DNA from: Heterodera schachtii
Lineage: Eukaryota; Nematoda; Chromadorea; Rhabditida; Heteroderidae
Direction of reading: 5' to 3'
Assembly (NCBI GenBank): GCA_023374025.1
Contig: SIJG01000069.1
Coordinates: 567,747 to 631,746 of the forward strand
DNA: 64,000 bases
Below, piece after piece: positions 27,225-38,442 of the stretch. Numbering within the stretch: position 1 is the first letter of the stretch; each line of letters opens with the position of its first letter. The notes under the pieces are model-generated. The model made no database searches. It saw only the letters and a program-made list of their open reading frames with translations, and was not told where the DNA came from. The position numbers were made by a program, and so were the translations under genes.

Positions 27225-28990
27225 TAACAGAAACTTTTGGTGCCACATAAATTAAATTCAACAAATTAAATGATGTTTAATAGAGTAAACTTATATTGAA
27301 AATTAACAGTAATTTAATTTAGTAAGAAATAAGGAATTATTATAGAAAGAGTTGAATTTCCGAATTAATAATCTTTCGATAGTTCACATTTTTCTTATGG
27401 GACATGACGAATTTTTAAATGTTATACTACAAAACTCGAACACTTAATGCTATTCAATAATTCCAAATGTCAAATTTAATATCTAAAAAGCAAAGTTATA
27501 AATTAAGAAATTATTTCTTGAAGATTCAGTATTGGTAGTTCAATCTATTTCACTTTCAAAATTTAATTATTTTCTTAAATCTTTTAAAAGATTGAATACA
27601 TATATATTCTAGTACTATTTAATTATTAAATACATGATTAATGAAGAAATTTTGAAATTTTTGAAATTTTTTTTTCATTAAATAATTCTATTTTTAAATG
27701 GTTTATATAAATATTCAATATTCTATAGATTAAAATGGTTTAATAAATATTGAACATATTATTACATGCACTCAGTGCTTGACGCAAAGAAACAAAAATA
27801 CGTCATATATTTAATCTTTCATTTAAAAACTAATGTATTTTATAAATTAATAAGCAAAATCTACTTAATGAGTTGAATTATTTTTTCAAAAGAATAGATT
27901 TAGCAGTGAATATGTTTGTGCAAATTAATTTATAATTTAATTAATGCGAATAAAATAATTTAAAACTTTTCATTAAATAAAAAATTTCGACATTTACAAT
28001 AAATGAATCGTTTTATATTTTCTATGCTAATCCACTCATGTATTTTTTAAGGAAATTTATTGCATTCGAAACATTGTAAATTAAAAAATAAGGAATACAT
28101 AAAAAATTAAAAAATATCTTAAAATTATTATATTTATTATGCCATTAATATAAGTTTATGCAGTTTAGAAAGAATTGACATGGTATTTATTTTTGAATAT
28201 ACTCAAAGAAACTTATCTAAAAAACTCATTTAGAGTTAACAACACTTTCCATGCATCAAGCATGGAGAATCTTATAATAAATTAATTAAATGAAAAATGA
28301 GTCGATATTTTCAGAAACATATTAAAATACAGATTAAAATATTAACATTCAAAGAAAACTTTAAATTATTTTATTTATAATTTATTTCATTTCACTAAAC
28401 TTTCCAATTATTTGTTTCTAATTTTCTCAAAATAATAATATGGATGATTTATTTAATTATTTTTTAAAAGATTAGCTAAAAAGTTTCTTAATTACCTATA
28501 AGCTAATCATAAAATTGATTATATTAATTTTTTTGTTGTAAAGATTGTCTAAGATAGCTAATAACATATGCGGAATAAAATGCATATTTGAGAATAAAGC
28601 TCATTTATTTATCAAATACAACGAAAAGATAAACAAATTACAATTTGTTTTATGGGGTATCAATTATAATTTTACAAATTTCTCTTTTATAAATATTCAA
28701 AAATTTGAATAAAAAATTATAAAATCCCAGTTAATATTCAAAAAAGAACTAAAACAAGATTAAAGAAAAATTGTAATTGTTATTTTTTAGTCATCTGAAC
28801 CAAACATCTATCACAAAAATATTTATTATTTAATAAAAAGTCAAAACTTTACATTATATTGGACGAATAAAGTTTTGTTAAGCCACAAAACAATAAATTT
28901 CAGTATTTTGCGCAAGTAAATTAACAGTGATTATAATTAATTATTTGGAACTAAATCTCACAAAAGTTTTTAAGAGATTTTATAATTTTA
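27225..28990. other. AT-rich non-coding DNA
   Basis: I see nothing distinctive in this stretch beyond AT-rich sequence. Confidence 0.55.
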
Positions 28991-28995
28991 AAAGG

Positions 28996-29378
28996 TTAGC
29001 CGACTTTTGCGCCGCGGACATTTGCGCCGCCTAACAAAAACGACAATTGCGCCTCGAAATTGCTTCTTCATTTTCATATCTTTGATGAACCTAATCAAAG
29101 TTAAGATTTTTAATGATGAAAAATAAAAAACTTTAATGTCTATCTTTAAGACTAGTGATTTTTTGAAAATTTTCAATTCGTTATTTTAGTTGTTCGTTTT
29201 TAGTGTAAATCTTATTGATATTAGTGAAATTGAAATGAAAATAATATTTTTGACTGCGCGGCGCAAATGTCCATTTTTGCTAGGCTGCGCAAATATGCGC
29301 GGCGCAACTGTCTGCGGCGTAAATGACGCGGCACAAGTGTCGACTTTGCTGAGAGGCGCAAATGTCCATTTTTGCTAG
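28996..29378. mobile_element. Miniature element of GCGCAAATGTCC words
   Basis: Both ends are GC-rich and carry an iterated word in inverted orientation: left GCGCCGCGGACATTTGCGCC, right GGCGCAAATGTCCATTTTTG, with further copies inside (about three left, six right). The AT-rich middle (about 29065-29250) separates them. This is the architecture of a miniature inverted-repeat element. Exact termini and target duplication were not resolved. The two short ORFs across the ends are word-array artefacts. Confidence 0.65.
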
Positions 29379-29399
29379 ATTATTAAATTTAAAAATTTA

Positions 29400-29470
29400 T
29401 TGTTTTTTGCTGATGAGACGCCATGGCTGCTGCGTTCGTCTGCTCCAAGGTGCCTACCACCGCTGGAGCA
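29400..29470 (+). repeat. GC-rich hairpin block
   Basis: A GC island beside the previous element. TGCTCCA and TGGAGCA form an inverted pair around AGGTGCCTACCACCGC. It may be a remote relative of the GC hairpin module, but the match is weak. Confidence 0.3.
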
Positions 29471-29474
29471 AATT

Positions 29475-31590
29475 GTTTTACTTTTTAAATTTGGAATAAG
29501 AAAAAAAAATTTTTTAATCTACAAACACAATAAACGAGAAAAAATAAACTATTTTCAAAAAATGGATTAGTAAATGAAAATATATCAAAAAACATTTAAT
29601 CTTATTACATATAATTTTAATTCATTAAGAAAATTAAAAAGCATTAAATTCCGTACAATAAATTTATGAAAAAGTTTTTAATACAATAAAAATAATTTAT
29701 TTATGATAAGATACCAAATTAAATAAATTAAAATACTAAAAATAAATATTTAAATAAAAAAGCTTTATTAATTCAGTCTAGCACCTGTGCAGAAAATTCT
29801 TTACCCTATCAAGCTATAAATTTAGTTTCTAATTAAATATCTTAAATTATATTAAATTTATCTATACAAAATTTAAAGATTAGAAATTTAAACATGATCT
29901 CATTTGTTAGATATAGTAATAGTATATATTAACATGGAACTAATTTGTAAGTAAAAACCAAATTAATGCAAATAATTATTAATTCTTTTTTCAAATAATC
30001 ATTATAAAAATACACTTTAAAATAGATTTAATATTAGTTCTGAACCAAACTAAAAAGCACCATCTAACATAGGTTCATATTCAATTTTTTTAATTTCAAT
30101 AAAAAATCTCAGATAGTTTTATTTGCTAAATTATTTTTCCATAAATGAATAAACAATAATATTTCAGAATTTTTTAACAAATAAGCAGCTATAAATGGTA
30201 AAAATTATGAAATTCAAAAATAATTTCAATTAAAGGAAAATTAAATTAAACTAAATATTCTATATTTTTTTAATTTATAATAAATTAATATTTTAAAACA
30301 GATAAATATATGTGAAAATTTTTGCAGAAAAACGTTACTGGACAGATTGTAATCTAAAATATTTATTTGAAAACACTTAATTCAAGAAGGACACGTACAA
30401 AGCTTATTAAATTTGAACATTAGTGAAATAATTCAAAATATGAAAAATGAAAAGTTGATAATGTCATATTATATAAAATAAAAATTGAAAGATATTATTT
30501 ATGAAAAAATTATTACTAAAGAGCGACAGAACTAAACTTTATCTGGTCGAGTTAACATGATTAAAAAAGATAGAATATGTATTTAAAAAAAATTAATGTA
30601 ATAAATAAACTGCCAATATAAACATTTGAATAATAAAAATCAAAAAAATAGTTTAATCCGAGAGGGAAAGATAATAAATTCTTTCCAAATATAAAAAAGA
30701 TACCGTATTAGAAAACAGAATTAAAATGTATTGGTAATTAGATAAAGCACCCAGAGATAACGTAATAAAATTCTTTTTTCTCTCAAATTCATTGGAACTC
30801 AAAAAAGCGGTTATCTCATTACAAAGAATTTTTGAAAGAACCTATATTTTTATTATAATTAAATAAGATTTAATTTACAAAGTTTGTTTTTAAAGTATGT
30901 CCATTTTTATTTTAATGATATTTTTAAAAAGGTGGTTTTTTTATTAAGATATACAAATTATTTTTGTATCACCATATAAAATAATTGATTAACAATTTAT
31001 TCAAATTTTTAATTTAATTTTGAATTTATTTGTCTATGTTTTGTTTAATATAAAAATTCAATTACATAATTTGTTTAAATTTTCAGATTATGCATTTTTG
31101 AGCCGTTTCGTTGAATTTTTTTTCTATAATATTAATTATTAAACATATTTCTTGTTAATGGCTTTGATTAGTGTATAATTTTTATGAATTGTTTTTTTTA
31201 TTCTCGCATCTTTGGAATATTACGGCATGATATTGGGATGAATATTTTTTTCTTATAAAATTGTAATAAACTTGTATTTTTAAAATTTATTTATAAATAT
31301 TGTTTTTAAAAATGGATTCACAAATGAAATGGAAAATTTAAAAAATGGCAAGTTTTCGTCACTATAAATCACTATTTTGGCGCTTCCTCACTAAAAAAAT
31401 TTAAAAAAAAAAAATTAAAGCTCACTATTTTGTAGTTATGTCAGTATTTTTCACTTCTTCGAAAAACAAATAATATCTAGTTAGCTCCGAATAAAAAATA
31501 AAAAATTTTGGCATAGCTAAAGATAATTTAAATGTTTTCATGTTATTTAGGTTTAATTTATTATTTTAAATACTTGAAACATTAACAAAA
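29475..31590. other. AT-rich non-coding DNA
   Basis: No gene or clear repeat recognised. A short repeated word CACTATTTTG occurs twice near 31370-31430. Confidence 0.5.
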
Positions 31591-31592
31591 TT

Positions 31593-31705
31593 TCAGATAA
31601 ATTTAAAGAATAAGAACGGACAGAATGTCAATAATATCGCAAATATTTGGACATTTTCTATGGATATTTATTAAGAGAAACCTCGGGATTCCCACATTGA
31701 AGCGG
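31593..31705 (+). pseudogene. Decayed relative of the 63397-63678 ORF
   Basis: Collinear nucleotide similarity to 63510-63630 of the ORF at 63397-63678. GAACGGACAGAAT, ATATCGCA, ATTTGGACATT and a C(T/A)TCGG(G/A)ATTCC stretch all occur in the same order. Here the frame contains a stop (after ERTECQ), so this is a decayed fragment. The protein family is not recognised. Confidence 0.55.
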
Positions 31706-31709
31706 TGCT

Positions 31710-32475
31710 AGTGGGTTATTTAAATCCGCCAACAACACATAAAAATACACCAATAAGTTAAATTTTATGAGTTTTACTAAAAATATTTGAAAACCTGGAT
31801 ATACCACCTTGTTAAAATTGCAAAACCATTATATTGTGAAGAAGCAAAATCCGTTGTTTTTTAGCAATGTTTTTGATTTTTGAATGCAAATTAAAAAAAA
31901 TATATATAAAAGCAACTGTAAATAAATTAAACAAATGATGTAAATTTACTTTAAAAAACATTTTTTAAAAGTAAATAATTGGGTAAAAGATTTGAATTTT
32001 CTTCAAAAATTGCCTATTTTATGATAAATATTAAAAGAATAAAAAAATTTTAACCAATATAAATGAAGTGGAAAAATAATAATGCAATTAAATAAAATGA
32101 CATATTTATTTGTTTTTTAAAAAATTAAATTTTTAAATAAATCAGCAATTGGAATATTTAATGAATTATTTTTTCATTAATTTACGAAAAGAAATGCAAA
32201 GCAAAAAACATAGATGGGTAGCAACAAAGAATTACTAATATTTACAATAATATTTTTAAAAGAAAATAATTGCAACAAAAAATTAAATTAATAAAAAATA
32301 TTTAAAAAAATGACTTGATCAATTGTATAGTAAATATATATTCATGCAAATAAATAATGTTACTGGTGAATCTTATAAATAAAAATTTATTATTTTATCA
32401 CAATATAATGTGTTATTTTTTAATATTGTTATATTTTCATGTTTTCATAAAAATAAAGTACAGAAATTTTTTAAA
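31710..32475. other. AT-rich non-coding DNA
   Basis: Nothing recognised; only AT-rich sequence. Confidence 0.5.
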
Positions 32476-32479
32476 AAAT

Positions 32480-33050
32480 GCACTTCCGATGTACCCTTTT
32501 TGGAGGCTTTTTTTTAGCTTAGTTTGAAGCCTCTAAAACGTATTTCTATATCCATATTTTCCATATTTCGCGATTTATGTCCATGTTTCCATATTTTTCC
32601 ATATTTTGGCATTATGTCTATATTTTGGTGTTTTGCCTTAAAACCTTTATTAAAACGGCCCCAATAGATAAATTGGCCTTTTTGACCCCAAAAACTGAAA
32701 AATTTTCAAAAAAATTATTTTTCAAATTTTGTCGAGAACATTGAATAAATTTAAATTTTCTTAATAATTAATAATTTGTGTCAAATAACCAAAAAAGCTA
32801 AAATTTCGCTTTTTGGGTTGATTTTTCGCTAAAATCATGAAATATGCTTTATTTATTATTGTTTATTCTAAAAACGATTTTTAATAACATATTTAGACAT
32901 TTTTGAAAGTTATACTTTACATTAGCGAATTGAAGAAATTTTGAAAAAATACACCCTCAATTTGGAAAAATTTATATACATATTTTTGCAATTTTTTGTC
33001 CATATTTTATGTCCATATTTAGCTTTTTTATATCCATATAATTACAAATC
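32480..33050 (+). repeat. Iterated TCCATATTTT region
   Basis: The word (T)CCATATTTT is iterated at both ends of this interval (32545-32620 and 32998-33045) around a unique middle. The copies are in the same orientation and no terminal inverted repeat was defined. It resembles the word-array elements elsewhere but is less certain. Confidence 0.45.
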
Positions 33051-33059
33051 CTATTTATT

Positions 33060-33640
33060 TAACTAACGGTTATTTCAAAACTAGTTTTAGAAAACCTTTT
33101 ATGATTATGATATAACTAAAAATTTTAATAAGGTCTAATTAAAAATTGATAGAAAAATAATAGTACATTTGACCAAAAAGAAGAAAAATTTATTTTTTCA
33201 AATTAAAATATTATGAATCTTAATAAATTTTATAAGAAGAAAAACTATTCTTTATAATTGCATAAATTAAAATAATAAAAATAAAAAATAAATAAAGTAA
33301 ATATAATTTTATTGGTTAAAAAAGATATAATTATTTAAAAAAAGTCATTAGTAAAAATAATTGCAAAAAAGCAACAAAATGATAATAAATATTTATTTAT
33401 TAATTTGAATAAATATTTAAAAAATTATTGTCGCTTTTTTTTTATTGTTATGTCGTTAAATAATATAAACCAAAATTTTTAACAAAATTTTACACTTAAC
33501 GTTGCTCATAAATAACTAAATTTAATGCTTTCAGTATTTCTAATAGCCAAACGATCAATAAATATTCTATTTTAAACAAATTTAGCCAAAAGTACTCAAG
33601 GAACCAGGTTTTCAAAATTTTAAGGACATTTCTTGGTATT
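33060..33640. other. AT-rich non-coding DNA
   Basis: Nothing recognised. Confidence 0.5.
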
Positions 33641-33805
33641 TTACGGTTATCTGTGTCCAGATGTAAAAAATTTTTTTGCTAAAAACTTGTTTTTAAGGGT
33701 TTTAGGGTTGAGAAACTCGATTCTGGCATCTATTTTGACCCAATCCGACTCCAGACCACGAACTCGAACAAAATTCGAAAAAAAGTCGAAAATTCACTTT
33801 TCACC
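33640..33805 (+). repeat. Dispersed repeat family R, partial copy
   Basis: Contains CCACGAACTCGAACAAAATT and AAAGTCGAAAATTC, matching the conserved part of family R at 61797-61985 (plus) and 43375-43520, 54800-55010 (both minus). The ORFs across it are not gene-like. Confidence 0.5.
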
Positions 33806-33881
33806 AAAATTCACATATATTGCACAAAAATGATTTATTCAACAAAATAATGTTGCGAATTTGGGGCTTGCAAACACTGAA

Positions 33882-34368
33882 GATGGCGCCATCGCTTTTT
33901 TCCAGGAACAAGGCTTCTTCACGCCAAACTCACGTGTACAAATGGACATCCAATGAAATTATTTTGGGACAAAGGCAAGAATGGAAGTGCAATACTAAAG
34001 GGTATCGACAATGAGTGTTTTATTTTTTTTAAAACCCCCCTACATAGAAAGTGTAGAATTAGCTAATTGAATTGGTCTACGTAATTGCAATTGGTTCTGC
34101 AACACGAAGCTACCATTCAACAAAATGTTACGTTTCATCTACCCCTGGTCCGAGGAGCTGACAAGCACCAAATGGTGCGATAAACAATTGGCATCAACAA
34201 ATCAACTGCAACAGATTGGAACAATCACATGCGATGGTGTGTGTCGCAGACATGACTAGCAAGGCGGACAAATTGTTCGGGGGTGAAAATCAAATTGTTG
34301 AAATTGACGAATCGCTTTTCAGCAAGCGAAAGAATAACACCGGGCGTGTCGGTGTGTTTTTGGGGTAA
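33882..34368 (+). pseudogene. Merlin/ISXO2-type transposase, decayed
   Basis: Fragments of one transposase lie in order but in changing frames. These are an N-terminal DGAIAFFQEQGFF stretch, a zinc-ribbon-like RQEWKCNTKGYR, then NWFCNTKLPFNKML with WSEELT, then TDWNNHMRWC. The last is DMTSKADKLFGGENQIVEID followed by ESLFSKRKNN. The GGENQIVEIDES segment is the hallmark of the ISXO2-like DDE domain used by Merlin DNA transposons and carries its first catalytic aspartate. At least three frameshifts and stops separate the pieces, and the protein ends at 34368 before the remaining catalytic residues. GC is well above the flanks. It cannot make an active enzyme. Terminal repeats of the parent transposon were not found. 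Confidence 0.8.
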
Positions 34369-34369
34369 A

Positions 34370-35250
34370 TTTTTTGATAAACTTATATTTCAGTTTCAAA
34401 AATAATCTATATATATATAAATAATAATCATTTTTAAATAAAATCGTTATAATGAGAAAGACAGAATCTCACCTTTAGAGTAAATCTTCAAAAGAAATTA
34501 AAATCTAAATTCATAAATACAAACAAATAATTAAGTAAATAAATTTTATGAATCCATAATAAATAAAAAAATGTTTGAATATAACTCCGTTTTTATTTTC
34601 CAATTAATTCCTTAAAAAATATATTTTTAATAATAATAAAATTAAAACAAAACTTAATTGTGAAATATTTGTTTTTAATAAATTGAAAAATTTTAGAAAA
34701 ATTAAAAATATTTCATATTCTATTCAATATAATTTAAGAATATGAAGTTCTCTTATCGAAGATTCACGATTAGACTTTGTTTTGAATTGAAACACTGATC
34801 TTTGATTTCGCCAGGAGATTTAATCAACTAATCTTCAAAAAAAAAGGTATAGGGTAATAATATATATTTTTCTTTTAGTGTTGGTTTCAATGATTTATTA
34901 AATAAATTAACTTTATTTTTTATCACAAAAAATACCTTTAAGCTTTTGTTAATTGATTCATATTTAATTATTTTATGCTCCTCATTATGAAACCAATTAA
35001 AAATGTAGTTTTTAAAATAATAAATTGTTATAGCAAAAACTCTGTTAAAAAATAAATTATAATGAATTTAATTCTTTAAAATATTTGGCAAGATGATGAT
35101 TTTTAAAAATAAAATATAATGGCAAGGAATAAATATACTTTCCAAAAAATTTTTAATATAGTATGAGAATTGATAAATGCTAAATTAATATTTAAATAAA
35201 AGAAAATTTTAATTAAAAAACAATGTATAAGCAAAATTTTCGAAGTATAG
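34370..35250. other. AT-rich non-coding DNA
   Basis: Nothing recognised. Confidence 0.5.
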
Positions 35251-35259
35251 GGTTAATAA

Positions 35260-35733
35260 CAGGGCTCGAAGATGTGAGGCTTTAGCCTCATTTTGTGGTT
35301 TTTTGATAGGTCAATGAGGCTAAATTTTCAAAATGAGGCTTTGAGGATTTTTGTGGTTTTTTGAGAAATTTTGAGTTTTCATAAAAACTAGAAAATAATC
35401 AATTTTTTCCGAATATTCAAAAATTAAGAATTTTTTCAATGAAAATCAGTTAAAAATATAGTCAAAATTCTTAATTTTTCCCACGGCGGCGCCTATCGGC
35501 ACCGCCGGACTCTAAAAATCCTTTATTTTCTTAAAAATTTGCTCAAACCCGTAAAATTTGGCCATTTTTGAGGACAAATCTGTTAACAATCATATTAAAA
35601 AGCACAAAATTTTTCCCGGCGGCGCCTAACGGCACCGCCGGACCCTCCTCCATGTTCCCAAAAAGTTTTTTGGAAAAAGCGCCGCAAAAAAATCAACTTG
35701 GTTTTTCAAGCTTAGAATTTCACAAAATGTTTA
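35260..35733 (+). mobile_element. hAT-like element, left part, interrupted
   Basis: Begins CAGGGCTCGAAGATG after GTTAATAA and follows the sequence of the complete element at 47693-48150 (GAGGCTTTAGCCTCATTTTG, GTGGTTTTTTGA). It carries two GC hairpin modules (about 35484-35508 and 35616-35641). Similarity continues to AGAATTTCACAAAA at about 35727. There a U6 snRNA fragment and a LINE take over. The right end of the element was not found downstream of the LINE. Confidence 0.7.
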
Positions 35734-35812
35734 TGGAACAATACAGAGAAGATTAGCATGGCCCCTGCGCAAGGATGACACGCAAATTCGTGAAGCGTTC
35801 CAAATTTTTTTT
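35734..35812 (+). ncRNA. U6 snRNA 3' fragment (retropseudogene)
   Basis: Matches the animal U6 spliceosomal RNA from GGAACAATACAGAG to its 3' end. The ACAGAG box, the AGCATGGCCCCTGCGCAAGG region and the internal stem-loop are all present, ending in GCGTTCCAAATTTTTTTT. About the first 35 nt of U6 are missing and are replaced by the interrupted hAT-like element. Without its 5' stem-loop and upstream promoter it cannot be a normal U6 gene. The position, a 5'-truncated RNA copy fused at its oligo-T end to a LINE, is what reverse-transcriptase template jumping produces. Confidence 0.9.
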
Positions 35813-35813
35813 G

Positions 35814-35898
35814 ATTCCTTCAAAATTGTCATTCCTTCAAAATTGTCATTCCTTCAAAATTGTCATTCCTTCAAAATTGTCATTCCTTCAAAATTGTC
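35814..35898 (+). repeat. Five 17-bp tandem repeats, LINE 5' region
   Basis: Five head-to-tail copies of ATTCCTTCAAAATTGTC lie between the U6 T-run and the ORF1 start codon at 35916. Tandem monomers in a LINE 5' region often act as promoter units, so this is probably the 5' end of the LINE. Confidence 0.85.
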
Positions 35899-35915
35899 AT
35901 CTCCTTTCCTAATCG

Positions 35916-36560
35916 ATGGCAAAGAGAATGACGAATTTTTCTCCTCCTTCTGACAACACTGCCCCCAAAAAATTTCTGTCCGACCTTGACCAACTACAAA
36001 TCCCCCAAGAAATCGACTCAGACAACTCCATTCCCGACTACGCCAATTTGCTTATTAAGCAGCTTCATTCCCTTTTAAGCACCGCCTCCGTCCTAATTCA
36101 TTCACAGGCTGCGGCTGTCGACGCGGTCAAGGAGGAACGACGACTGAGAACTGTCGTTGTGACAAATGTGCCCGAAAGCAAATCGGATAAAGCGGCGGAG
36201 AGAGCCCGGGAGGACCGTGCCGTTGTGGACGAAATTTTGAATGCCGTGGACGTCGACCAGGCACCAATTGTCTTCCGCGTCGGCAAACGAATGGATGGAC
36301 GACCGCGCCCGCTCAAAATGGAATTCCCGACCAAACACGCAGCGCGACACGTCATCCGCATGCGCGGAAAAGTGCAGGCATTGAATGGTCTCCATAATGT
36401 CCGGGTCCGCGAGAGCATGACCAAGGAACAACTGTCGGAGCGGCGAAAATTGATTGAGGATTGTGCGAAGAAAAGGCAGACGGACAGCGGTGATTGGGTG
36501 ATTTATGCCAATAAGGTTGTGCTGAGGCAGGACATTGACCATATTCGAAAAAATTTTTAA
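35916..36560 (+). CDS. LINE ORF1 protein
   Basis: A 214-residue protein, open without interruption. Residues about 1-80 are polar with a helical, coiled-coil-prone stretch (LLIKQLHSLLSTASVLIHSQ). Residues about 80-190 follow the pattern of LINE ORF1 nucleic-acid-binding domains: RTVVVTNVPESK, FRVGKRMDGRPRPLKMEF, VRVRESMTKEQL, and near the end DWVIYANKVVLR. Such proteins package the LINE RNA with its reverse transcriptase. The start ATG follows the 17-bp repeats by 18 nt. GC content is far higher than in ORF2 and the flanks. ORF2 lies downstream in another frame that stays open back across the ORF1 stop. I infer ORF1 from position and pattern; the exact family is not certain. Confidence 0.75.
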   Translation: MAKRMTNFSPPSDNTAPKKFLSDLDQLQIPQEIDSDNSIPDYANLLIKQLHSLLSTASVLIHSQAAAVDAVKEERRLRTVVVTNVPESKSDKAAERAREDRAVVDEILNAVDVDQAPIVFRVGKRMDGRPRPLKMEFPTKHAARHVIRMRGKVQALNGLHNVRVRESMTKEQLSERRKLIEDCAKKRQTDSGDWVIYANKVVLRQDIDHIRKNF

Positions 36561-36682
36561 ATTATCCAACCAAATCACTACAAATTACCCATAAATATTA
36601 TACAAAAGTACAAAAATTTTTCCGGTCGGTAAAAAATTTATACCAAAAAATTACCCATACAAACTTTTTTAGAAAAAATAAA

Positions 36683-38442
36683 GGGAATGTTAAATGCTGC
36701 CTAATAAACATTAGGTCAATAATGAATAAAATCGATGAAATAGCACTTATTTTAGAAACTGAAAAAATAGACATTCTTTTAATTACTGAGACTTGGACCA
36801 AAGACGGGGAAGAAATCAATTTTTGCCCTTGGGTAAAAGATAATTACAATTATATTTTTTCACCAAGGAAATCAAAAACTTGTGGAGGCCGTTGTGGTAT
36901 TCTGATTAGAAAAGAAATTGGATTTTTTACAAAATTTTCGGATTCAAAATTTAATTCTGAAATTTTAGTTATTCAACTTCAAAATTTACAGTGCATCAGA
37001 TTTGTTTTGGTGTATAGACCACCCAAAACAACACTTAAGCAAACAGAAAATTTGTTCAAATTTTTGCAAAAATTTTTTAATGAAAATTCAGTGACTTTAG
37101 GAGATTTTAATTTACCGAATAAGGATTTGGTATGGAAAAATGGGCATCCCTATTCAATGAGTAAATATGGTGAAATATTTTGTAACTTTTTCAATAGATT
37201 TTCTTATGTTTTGGCCACGAATGAGCCAACAAGGAATAACTCCTGGCTAGATTTGATTTTTTCGGCCAATGAAAAAATTATTACTGATTGTACTGTTAAA
37301 GGAGGCATATTTTCATCGGATCATTTAACACAATTTTTCACATAAATTACTCCTAAAATAAAACCAAAACCAAAGAGCATAAATTTTCGTTGGTTTTGCC
37401 CATCGAATATGTTACATTTTAATATAGTCATAGCATCAAGGCTAAATGCCTTGTCATATAAATGCTTTAGCATAAACCAAAAATATTCCGCCTTTAACAG
37501 TATGTTATTAAACATTTTAAATGAGTGTATTCCAATAAAGCATTTAACCAAGAAAGATTTAACTCCTAAATACCCACAACATTTATTAGCATCTATCAAA
37601 GAGAAGGCTAAATTATTCAGGCAAGCAAAAACTGACCCATCCAAAAAAGCACTATACGATAGCATTTCTTTACATATAAAAATACAAACAAATAAATACC
37701 ATAACCAAATTGAGAAAAAGGCTATTTCAAAGGGAAGAAATTCTATTTATAAATATATACAAAAATTTAATGTTAATCCCTTTGAAATACCTAATCTGAT
37801 TTATGAAGATAAATGCTATCATAACAGTGCTGAGAAATGTGAAATATTTGCCAACTTATTTGCCAATTCATTTATTAATAATGAAACAGACCCAAGCAAT
37901 ACATGCTTGGGTAATATTATAGAAAATAATCAATGCTTTATATCGAATATAAATTTTAACATCATCGAGACCCAAAATCTTATGAAAAAACTCCCGAACA
38001 AAAATGGCACTTCTCCAGATAATATTAGCTATAAAATTATAAAAATTTGCCATTCTTCTCTGTCAACTGTTATTACTGACTTGTTTAGGATCTCATTAGA
38101 CACTGGTTCACTTCCAGACATCTGGAAGGAATCAATTGTTTTTCCGCTTTTTAAAAAGGGTGACAAAAATAATCCCGAAAACTATAGGCCAATTTCATTA
38201 ACCTGCTCACTTTGCAGGGTAGTGGAAAGAATTTTAAGCAGAAATATTTACAATTTTCTACTAAAAACAAAAAAATTTCGGAATTTCAATTTGGTTTTGT
38301 TAGAAATAGGTCTACAACGAGTCAATTAATAACAGTTGTGGAAGATTGGTATGAGGCAATTATAAATGGAAAAAATGTTGACTGTATTTATATTGATTTT
38401 CAAAAAGCATTTGACTCAGTGCCCCATGATTTACTTTTATAA
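36683..38442 (+). pseudogene. LINE ORF2: endonuclease-reverse transcriptase, broken
   Basis: The endonuclease domain (about 36683-37335) shows the AP-endonuclease motifs ITETW, GGRCGILIRKE, YRPPK, LGDFNLP and SSDH. The frame has one in-frame stop (37343-37345), then resumes with a linker and the start of the reverse transcriptase: FPLFKKGDKNNPENYRPISL. A one-base loss in an A-run near 38270 shifts the frame, after which SEFQFGFVRNRSTTSQL and YIDFQKAFDSVPHDLLL (catalytic motif A) follow. The sequence stops there: motif C and the thumb are absent. The domain order and motifs fit a CR1/Jockey-like LINE. The element is 3'-truncated, which is unusual because insertion normally truncates the 5' side; a later deletion is likely. 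The codon content is AT-rich, unlike ORF1. Confidence 0.9.

Noticed and set aside
35734..35812. Functional U6 gene
   Set aside because: About 35 nt of the 5' end and the upstream promoter are missing; it is joined to a hAT-like element on one side and a LINE on the other.
36098..36578. Two minus-strand ORFs of 108 and 158 codons
   Set aside because: Shadows of the LINE ORF1 on the opposite strand.
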